A stretch of DNA of 21,682 nt, taken from assembly GCA_900766745.1 (NCBI GenBank), contig CAAFWR010000037.1, positions 1-21,682 of the forward strand, in the 5' to 3' direction. Shown in pieces: positions 16,184 through 21,682 of the stretch. The translations under genes were made by a program, and so were the position numbers. This DNA is from Methanobacteriaceae archaeon. Its GTDB lineage: Archaea; Methanobacteriota; Methanobacteria; Methanobacteriales; Methanobacteriaceae. Each line of letters starts with the position of its first letter. Position 1 is the first letter of the stretch. The notes under the pieces are model-generated. The model saw only the letters and a program-made list of their open reading frames with translations, made no database searches and had not been told where the DNA came from.

Positions 16184-17254
16184 TTAAAGGGTATTTTGAC
16201 ATTCCATTTCTATTCTTTCTCTTAAACTTTTTACGCTGGCCCCTCTAATAAGTGCTAGCAGCATTGCTCCTCCAGCACCGGCACCTTCTTTTACAAAACC
16301 TTCGGTATAGAGTTTTAAACCTTCGTCAATTGATTCTTCAAATTTAGGATCAACAACATGTAATGTGATTTCAGGGTCAATCTGTTCAAGTAAATTTAAG
16401 AGATTGGCTGTTTCATCTTTTGCTACGTATACTGTAGTAGCTATATTTACTCTTGAAAAGTCAAAGTTTGGTTTAATTGACTTTATAATCGCACAAACAG
16501 CAGCCATCTGTGTTCCGCCACACAATACTATAGGAGTGTCTCCACTTGCTAAAACCAAACCTGCAATTGCCGGAAGAATCGGATCACCAACAGCACCAAT
16601 AGCTTGAAATGCGTCAACTTCACCAGGTGTTAAACCTGCATTTTCAAGACCTTCTTCTACAACTGATGTTTTTAACTCATGGGGATTTGTAGGCATGCAT
16701 CCACTTACTTTTCCGTCAGCATCATATCCAAGAGCTTTTAGAACTCCTAAAGCGGTTGTTGTACCTGCAGCTATACTTTCACCAATGAATAAACAATCAT
16801 GTAATGTTCCAAGTTGAAATCCAAGTTCTTTGGCATTTTCATATATTTCGAGAGGATTTAAAACTCCTTTACCTGTTCTGATATCTCTCCCATATTCGTT
16901 TCCAAGGCGCATACATTCAATTTCAGGTTTTATTTTAGAACCTGCATCTACAATTACAAAAGGTGTTTCAGCTAATTCCACCGATGCTTTCGTAAGAACA
17001 GCAGGGGTTGGAGCTGCAGCTTCTCCAACAACTGTTTGAGCTATTTTTCCAGTACATTTAACTTCATTCAAAACCATTAATTCAACATCAGCAGCTGGTG
17101 TATACTCTGTTAATTCAGGAGTAGCTCCAGCTCCGGATATTCCTTCTATTCTTGATGTTTCGGTTGTGCCTATTGTACATATAAAAACAGGTTCTGTGTG
17201 TTTTATCTGTTCAATCAAATATTCAGAACCGTATGTTGTTACGCCATCGATCAT
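16184..17254 (-). CDS. cobT: Archaeal CobT-type nicotinate nucleotide-dependent phosphoribosyltransferase (UPF0284 family)
   Basis: Expected to activate the cobamide lower-ligand base by transferring phosphoribose from nicotinate mononucleotide. The 356-aa protein matches the archaeal CobT/UPF0284 family in length and conserved blocks: FICTIGTTETSRIEGISGAG near residue 25, GESIAAGTTTALGVLKALG in the middle, and LCGGTQMAAVCAIIKS in the C-terminal half. Archaeal members diverge strongly from bacterial CobT. Its ATG follows immediately after the upstream gene's stop, with GGTGA inside that gene's final codons, so translation is tightly coupled. With cfbB it makes the second tetrapyrrole-cofactor gene in the window. 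Confidence 0.9.
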   Translation of the reverse strand: MIDGVTTYGSEYLIEQIKHTEPVFICTIGTTETSRIEGISGAGATPELTEYTPAADVELMVLNEVKCTGKIAQTVVGEAAAPTPAVLTKASVELAETPFVIVDAGSKIKPEIECMRLGNEYGRDIRTGKGVLNPLEIYENAKELGFQLGTLHDCLFIGESIAAGTTTALGVLKALGYDADGKVSGCMPTNPHELKTSVVEEGLENAGLTPGEVDAFQAIGAVGDPILPAIAGLVLASGDTPIVLCGGTQMAAVCAIIKSIKPNFDFSRVNIATTVYVAKDETANLLNLLEQIDPEITLHVVDPKFEESIDEGLKLYTEGFVKEGAGAGGAMLLALIRGASVKSLRERIEMECQNTL

Positions 17255-17755
17255 TTATTCACCTAATTTTCTTAATTCTTGAAGTATAAGTTTATTCTGA
17301 TTAATTATTTTTTCATTTTGCAAGGCAATTTTATTTAATAGCTCTCTATCAGTCATTTGTTCCTGTTTGGCTAAATCTCGACCTTTAGGAGGGATAAAAA
17401 TCTCTTCTTTAGGGGGAATCCCTGAAACAAATCCTTCAGGTTTGGAGATTTCTTTAGGCATAGGGGGAATTTTGGTTGCACCTTCGCAACTGCTGCATTT
17501 GCTTGCATAATTAGATACAACAGCTGTTTTCGTATTCTCTTCTAGAAGTTCCATTATTCTTTTATCAACATCATCTCTGGTTTTCAAAAGCTCTTGTTCG
17601 GCTTCATGTAATAATCTTTTTTGAATATTGTATGCTTTATAGAGAGGGATTCCTCGAGCACTTATTTCATTTTTAAAGTCTTCTGAAAGATGAATATCTC
17701 CAGTTAATTCATTAATCCTCCGCTGTCCTGGAGTACTATTACTATAAAATCCCAT
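17255..17755 (-). CDS. Unrecognised 166-aa protein coupled to cobT
   Basis: I do not recognise the family. Residues about 30-80 form a charged helical segment (IQKRLLHEAEQELLKTRDDV) that probably makes a coiled coil. A lone CxxC (CSSC) follows at about residues 87-90, then a Pro-rich linker (IPPMPKEISKPEG; IPPKEEIFIPPKG), and a second amphipathic helix closes the protein (IALQNEKIINQNKLILQELR). No signal peptide or membrane segment is seen. The stop is directly adjacent to the cobT ATG, so the two are made together and may act together. There is no Shine-Dalgarno sequence, and a TATA element at the leaderless distance lies upstream. A single CxxC could bind metal in a dimer; this is inference. 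Confidence 0.75.
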   Translation of the reverse strand: MGFYSNSTPGQRRINELTGDIHLSEDFKNEISARGIPLYKAYNIQKRLLHEAEQELLKTRDDVDKRIMELLEENTKTAVVSNYASKCSSCEGATKIPPMPKEISKPEGFVSGIPPKEEIFIPPKGRDLAKQEQMTDRELLNKIALQNEKIINQNKLILQELRKLGE

Positions 17756-17778
17756 AATAATAGTTTGTTTTTTAAGTT

Positions 17779-17786
17779 TAATATTA
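17779..17786 (-). promoter_or_regulatory. TATA box at leaderless spacing for the cobT operon
   Basis: TAATATTA on the minus strand spans -31 to -24 from the ATG at 17755, centred near -27, the distance from TATA box to transcription start in archaea. With no ribosome site present, the mRNA probably begins at the start codon. Confidence 0.5.
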
Positions 17787-17901
17787 CTTTTGAAATAGAT
17801 TATTGTTTAATTTTAAAAAACAGAAAAGACAATTCATCGTATCTAAAACACATGATTGGTTTTCACAGGATTCAATATTTCAAATCCAACATCAATCATT
17901 A

Positions 17902-17939
17902 TTTAAGATTATTTTAATAACATCTTAAACATATAAATA
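17902..17939 (+). promoter_or_regulatory. Inverted repeat abutting the TATA box of the DUF1002 gene
   Basis: TTTAAGAT (17902-17909) and ATCTTAAA (17922-17929) are perfect eight-base inverted repeats with a 12-base spacer. The TATA box (ATATAAATA, 17931-17939) begins one base later. The position overlaps where TFB would bind, so a bound protein could repress or activate this gene. Confidence 0.45.
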
Positions 17940-17973
17940 GTAGAATGTTTACATATTAATTAAGGTGATGATA

Positions 17974-18786
17974 TTGCGTAAGGTAACAATCGGTATAATA
18001 TTCTCATTATGTGTTGTAATAGCTGTATTTGCATCTTCAGCAATAGCTGGAAATGACGGATCTGATCTTGTAGTAACATATGGAGAAACAACTTATAATA
18101 ATCCTGAATATATGGATTCTGTAAATGATTACTTTGCAAGTAAAGGTTATTCCAATCTTGAAAACGCAAAAGTAGAAATTATTGATGTAGGTCAAGTAAA
18201 TGCAATCTCACAGGGCATTAGTGGAAAAACATATGATGCAAATCAAATATTCTCTTCAGCACTATTGGATTTAAATAATGGAAATAACCTTACTGTTACT
18301 GTAGATTCTTCTGAAGTTAATTTGGTTACTGCAAGAATGTATGCTTCCGCATTAGAATCCTCAGGAATAAATAAAGGGTCTGTTTTTGTAACAAGTCCTG
18401 TTTCAGCAACTGGTGAATCTGCCTTAGCTGGAATTATGGCATGCTATGAAAAAGCAACCAATGTTACAATTCCTGATGATGTAAAACAAGCTGCTAATGA
18501 TGAGATTTACACTCAAAGTGAAATAGTTCAAAACAACAATGTAAGTGCAGACAATGTTTCCCAAGTTGTTGACGATGTAAAAAACAATATCACAGATTTA
18601 AATGTCACCAGCTATGATGACATTTTAAATATTGTTAACGAAACTGTTCATAAATATGGTATGAATATTTCAAATGATGATATTGAAAAATTAGCTGATG
18701 CGATATTTAAAACATTTTCTGTTCAAGATCAAGCAAATAATTATAAAACTGAATTAGATAAAGTTGCTAGTAATATAGCACAATGA
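17974..18786 (+). CDS. Secreted DUF1002 protein
   Basis: A 270-aa exported protein. Starting at TTG 17974, it begins MRKVTIGIIFSLCVVIAVFA and has a Sec signal peptide with a likely cleavage after Ala25 (AIA|G). The GTG at 17965 is part of the GGTGAT ribosome site, so TTG four bases after that site is the better start. Residues about 32-150 match DUF1002 (YpuA-like in Bacillus): a YGE...N..Y.DSVNDYF opening, a NAISQGISGKTY region and the VTARMYASALESSGI...GSVFVTSPVSATGESALAGI block. The C-terminal third is helical and Asn/Asp-rich. The family's function is unknown; it is found mainly in Gram-positive gut bacteria and in methanogens sharing that habitat, so ancient transfer is possible. Confidence 0.88.
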   Translation: MRKVTIGIIFSLCVVIAVFASSAIAGNDGSDLVVTYGETTYNNPEYMDSVNDYFASKGYSNLENAKVEIIDVGQVNAISQGISGKTYDANQIFSSALLDLNNGNNLTVTVDSSEVNLVTARMYASALESSGINKGSVFVTSPVSATGESALAGIMACYEKATNVTIPDDVKQAANDEIYTQSEIVQNNNVSADNVSQVVDDVKNNITDLNVTSYDDILNIVNETVHKYGMNISNDDIEKLADAIFKTFSVQDQANNYKTELDKVASNIAQ

Positions 18787-18788
18787 TC

Positions 18789-18807
18789 TTCTTCATTTTC
18801 TTTTTTT
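18789..18807 (+). terminator. T-rich end of the DUF1002 gene
   Basis: A pyrimidine tract ending in seven T residues (18801-18807) starts two bases after the stop. No stable stem is visible. Confidence 0.4.
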
Positions 18808-18893
18808 AAAATAATTTTGACAAGTTTGAGATATTTCTTATTTTAAAATCATTGTTAATTATCTTTTTTATCTATATGTACTTAATCAAAATA

Positions 18894-18918
18894 ATGAAAA
18901 TTTCATAAGTGTTATGAA
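18894..18918. repeat. Overlapping short palindromes
   Basis: ATGAAA (18894-18899) mirrors TTTCAT (18901-18906), and TTCATAA (18902-18908) mirrors TTATGAA (18912-18918); another ATGAAA follows at 18923-18928. The cluster could be an operator or a weak hairpin. Confidence 0.4.
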
Positions 18919-19107
18919 TACTATGAAATAGCTATGTTTAAATTATTGGATTAAACTAATATTATAAAAATATTCAACATAGAATTAAAGAAACATATGC
19001 TCTAATTCTTACCAAAAAAACATTTTTTCTATAAACCATTTAATTTTGAAAATTTCTATAAGATCTGATTAAATTTTTTTTCTTTTTGAAACTTCAGTTT
19101 CCAAAAT

Positions 19108-20290
19108 GGGGGTGCTATACGTTGGAATGGTCCTAATGGTACTTTAATTAATTGTACTTTCATTAATAACACTGCAAATAGTAGTGGAGGGAGTATTTTT
19201 TGGAGTCATGTTAATGGCAGTTTAATTGATTCTATTTTTATTAACAATACTGCTGGTAGCAATGGGGGTGCTGTTTACTGGGGTGGTGTTAATGGTAGTT
19301 TAACTGGTTCTATTTTTATTAACAACTCTGCTAATAATGGTGGTGGTCTTTATTGGTCTATAGCTAATGGTAAGTTAAGTAATTCTACTTTCACGGATAA
19401 CACTGCAAGTCAGAATGGTGGAGGTATTCGTTGGTTAGGTAATAATGGTACTTTAACTGATTCTACTTTCAATAATAACGCGGCTAACCAGTATGATGGT
19501 GGTGCTGTCTTATTGTCTGGTGTTAATTGTATTTTAAGCCAGTGTAATTTTATTGATAACATTGCTGTTCGTTATGGTGGTGCTGTTTACTGGACGGGTG
19601 ATAATGGTATTTTAATGGATTCTAATTTCACCAACAATAAAGCTACTACTAATGGTGGTGGAGTTTCCTGGATTGGTGCTAACGGTACTTTGTCTAATTC
19701 TATTTTTAATAATAATTCAGGTTTTTATGGTGGTGCTTTTAATTGGCAGGGTGCAGATGGAATTATAATTGGTTCTACTTTCATTAATAATCATGCTACT
19801 ACTAATGGTGGGGCTATTAATTGGCAGGGCTCTAATGGTAAAATAAATGATTGTGCATTTTCTAATAATACTGCAATTCAGAATGGTGGTGCTATTGGAT
19901 GGGGAACTGCAAACGGTTACAATGGTAGTTTAAGTGGTTGTAATTTTACAAATAATCATGCTAGTAGTGGTGGTGCAGTTTACTTTAATACTGTTAACGG
20001 TACTATATCTAATTCAAATTTCATCAACAATGAAGCAACACAATTTGGTGGTGCTGTCTACTGGAATGGTGTGAATGGTACTTTAACAGATTCTACTTTC
20101 CTTGATAATGCTGCCAGTGTTGTTGGTGGTGGTGTTTACTGGAGAGGTATTAATGGTACTTTAACAGATTCTACTTTCATTAATAACTTTGCTAATGATG
20201 GTGGTGGTGTTTACTGGAGCAGTGCTGCTACTAATGGCATATTGAAAAAATCTACATTTACAGATAACACTGCTATTGGTGGCGGAGGTG
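19108..20290 (+). repeat. Beta-helix repeat block 1 (about 16 x 78 bp)
   Basis: GG(A/G/S) turns recur at 19111, 19186, 19264, 19339, 19420, 19498, 19576, 19654, 19729, 19807, 19885, 19969, 20047, 20125, 20200 and 20281, that is every 25-28 codons. Nucleotide-level similarity is high in places (GGTGGTGCTGTTTACTGG; AATGGTACTTTAAC), which would allow slippage or recombination between coils. Confidence 0.85.
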
Positions 20291-20619
20291 CTGTTTTCTT
20301 GGATGGTTATAATAACAATCTTTTAGAATGTAATTTTAAAGATAACAATGCTCCTAAAGGAGATAATGTTTATTGGTATTGGACTGTAGAGGACTTTTTA
20401 AACAAATACGACCAAATTAATAATCTTGATTATGTATATATTCAAAATGGTGTGGGTACTCCCTCAAGTACCATAGTTCTAAACAAAGATGGCATAACCA
20501 TAACTAGTCAAGGTAATGTAACATTCGATGCTAAAGGCAGTGATTTACACTTCGAAATAACTGGAAACAACATTTTAATCGAAAAGTTAACTTTCCGAAA
20601 CTTCAATTTCACTGGTAAC

Positions 20620-21500
20620 GGAGGAGCTATTCGATGGAATGGTAACGATGGAATATTAAGAAATTGTAACTTTATAAACATTACTACTACAGAGAGAGGT
20701 AGTGTTTTTTGGGTTGGTGATAATGGAATTTTATCTGATTCTACTTTTACAGGAAATCTTGCTAATTCAGGATCTGGAGTTTATTGGGCTGGTTTTAATG
20801 GTATTATAAATGATTGTACTTTTACTAATAACAATTCTACCAGTGCTGCGGGAGCTATTTTTTGGAACGGAGCTAAAGGTACTTTAACTAATTCTATCTT
20901 CATTAATAATAATGCTGCTGGTGCTGGTGCTGGAGTTGCTTGGATTGGTACTAATGGTACTTTAACTAATTCCTCTTTTAATAATAATGTCGCTACTCGT
21001 GGCGGTGCTATTTTTTGGAGTGGAGCAAATGGTATTTTAACAAGCTCCAATTTTAATAGTAACGCTGCTACTGTCGATTATGGTGGTGCCATTTCATGGT
21101 ATGGTGATAATGGTATTTTAACTGATTCCACTTTTACAAATAATCGCGCAAATGATGGTGGTGCTATCTACTGGAATAGTGCTAATGGTAGTTTAGCTAA
21201 TTCAATATTTACGAATAACACTGCTAGTCGATATGGTGGTGGTATTTGCTGGTGGAGTGGAGATAATGGTATTATAAAGGGATCTACTTTCATAAACAAC
21301 ACTGCAGACAATGATGGTGGTGGTGTTAACTGGGGAGCTAAAAATGGTAATATAATCGATTCTATTTTCACAGACAACACAGGTAGACTCGGTGGAGGTA
21401 TTATCCTATGGGGTGTCAACGATACTATAACAAACTCCACATTCAGAGATAATAATGCTAAACTAGATGGAGGTGGTGCAATTCACTACAGTACTGTCGG
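20620..21500 (+). repeat. Beta-helix repeat block 2 (about 12 x 78 bp)
   Basis: The same 26-residue coil motif resumes after the linker and repeats about 12 times, with GG turns near 20620, 20698, 20773, 21001, 21082, 21160, 21235, 21316, 21391 and 21466; two coils have AG in place of GG. The first coil of this block is the closest relative of the first coil of block 1. Confidence 0.82.
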
Positions 21501-21682
21501 ATATATTGTTAATTGTAATTTTATTAATATTAATTGGATTAATAATTTTAAATCTAATGGAATTTATGGTAACACTAATTTAACCATTCATAATGGAAAT
21601 GGTATCGTAGCCCTACGTGTCAACCAGGGTACTCTCTCAGGCAGTTCAATCGTGGTTTTAAACAATGAAACATATTATTATC

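Larger units (their letters stand above)
18787..19089. other. 303-base non-coding gap before the adhesin frame
   Basis: All frames are broken by stops. It contains a DUF1002 terminator tract and a cluster of overlapping inverted repeats built on ATGAAA/TTTCAT (18894-18906 and 18902-18918), but no ribosome site or start codon for the downstream reading frame. It ends in a T-rich stretch and two in-frame TGA codons (19066, 19087). Confidence 0.5.
19090..21682 (+). pseudogene. Adhesin-like protein (Chlam_PMP-type beta-helix repeats), start-less frame, open at window end
   Basis: One frame is open for 864 codons from just after a TGA at 19087 to the last base, with no internal stop. The first in-frame ATG is at 19615, well inside the repeats, and no signal peptide is present, so the N-terminus is missing. 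The product would be two right-handed beta-helix modules. Module 1 has about 16 coils of about 26 residues with GGAVYW, NGTL and FxNN motifs, the GGAI/FxxN pattern of polymorphic outer-membrane-protein repeats found in Methanobrevibacter adhesin-like proteins. A linker (about 20344-20619) resembles the usual helix entry region (DGITITSQGNVTFDAKG...NILIEKLTFRNFNF). Module 2 has about 12 more coils. The end (TLSGSSIVVLNNETYYY) looks like entry into an Ig-like or transglutaminase-type stalk. Functional surface protein, dead gene and silent cassette are all possible; the missing start favours the last two. Confidence 0.8.

Noticed and set aside
17965..17973. GTG 17965 or ATG 17968 as start of the DUF1002 gene
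   Set aside because: Both are embedded in the GGTGAT ribosome site itself; TTG 17974 is four bases after it and gives a standard signal peptide.
20781..21440. Minus-strand open frames of about 90 codons within the adhesin repeats
   Set aside because: They are periodic antisense shadows of the 78-bp repeats; the translations are low-complexity Pro/Leu/Ala repeats with no ribosome site.
19108..21500. Regular 78-bp repetition considered as a CRISPR array or satellite
   Set aside because: The repeats are imperfect, keep one reading frame throughout and encode the GGAI/FxxN beta-helix motif; there are no constant repeats with unique spacers.
21660..21682. Adapter sequence at the right end of the window
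   Set aside because: The last bases continue the adhesin reading frame and do not resemble sequencing adapters.

Overview
The window looks like chromosomal DNA of a methanogenic archaeon of the order Methanobacteriales, most likely Methanobrevibacter. Evidence: very AT-rich sequence, archaeal TATA boxes, GGTGAT-type ribosome binding sites, a fused Fae-Hps enzyme, F420-dependent methylene-H4MPT dehydrogenase (mtd), archaeal-type ThrRS and CobT, and a long adhesin-like gene built from Chlam_PMP-type (GGAI/FxxN) repeats. The first 24 bases are Illumina adapter, so position 1 is an untrimmed draft-contig end.

Layout. 26-979: 3' part of a membrane protein with a degenerate Mrr-like nuclease domain. 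971-3395 (minus): cfbB followed by a coupled Wzy-like polytopic membrane protein. 3684-5282 (plus): large coiled-coil protein with an internal 234-bp tandem duplication. 5274-8729 (minus): thrS, fae-hps and a small zinc-ribbon protein. 8808-9404 (plus): iron-sulfur flavoprotein. 9405-9831: long non-coding stretch with a 26-bp near-palindrome resembling a ModE box. 9832-11391: lipid-linked oligosaccharide flippase. 11484-12975: modE, a 2[4Fe-4S] ferredoxin lacking any ATG/GTG/TTG start, and hisB. 13126-13197: tRNA-Val(TAC). 13347-14180: mtd. 14353-16122: ilvE and uppP. 16184-17755 (minus): an unrecognised 166-aa protein and cobT. 17974-18786: secreted DUF1002 protein. 19090-21682: adhesin-like reading frame with no start codon, open to the window edge.

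How the genes connect. Fae makes methylene-H4MPT and Mtd oxidises it, while Hps links to the ribulose monophosphate route to pentoses. CfbB (F430) and CobT (cobamide lower ligand) serve the two tetrapyrrole cofactors of methanogenesis. The Wzy-like protein, the flippase and UppP are candidates for polyprenyl-linked envelope polymer synthesis (pseudomurein or surface polysaccharide), but they sit in three separate loci. Most of the window is core metabolism. The least ordinary parts are the start-less two-module adhesin frame, the ferredoxin start, the ModE-like palindrome, the degenerate membrane nuclease and the duplicated coiled coil.
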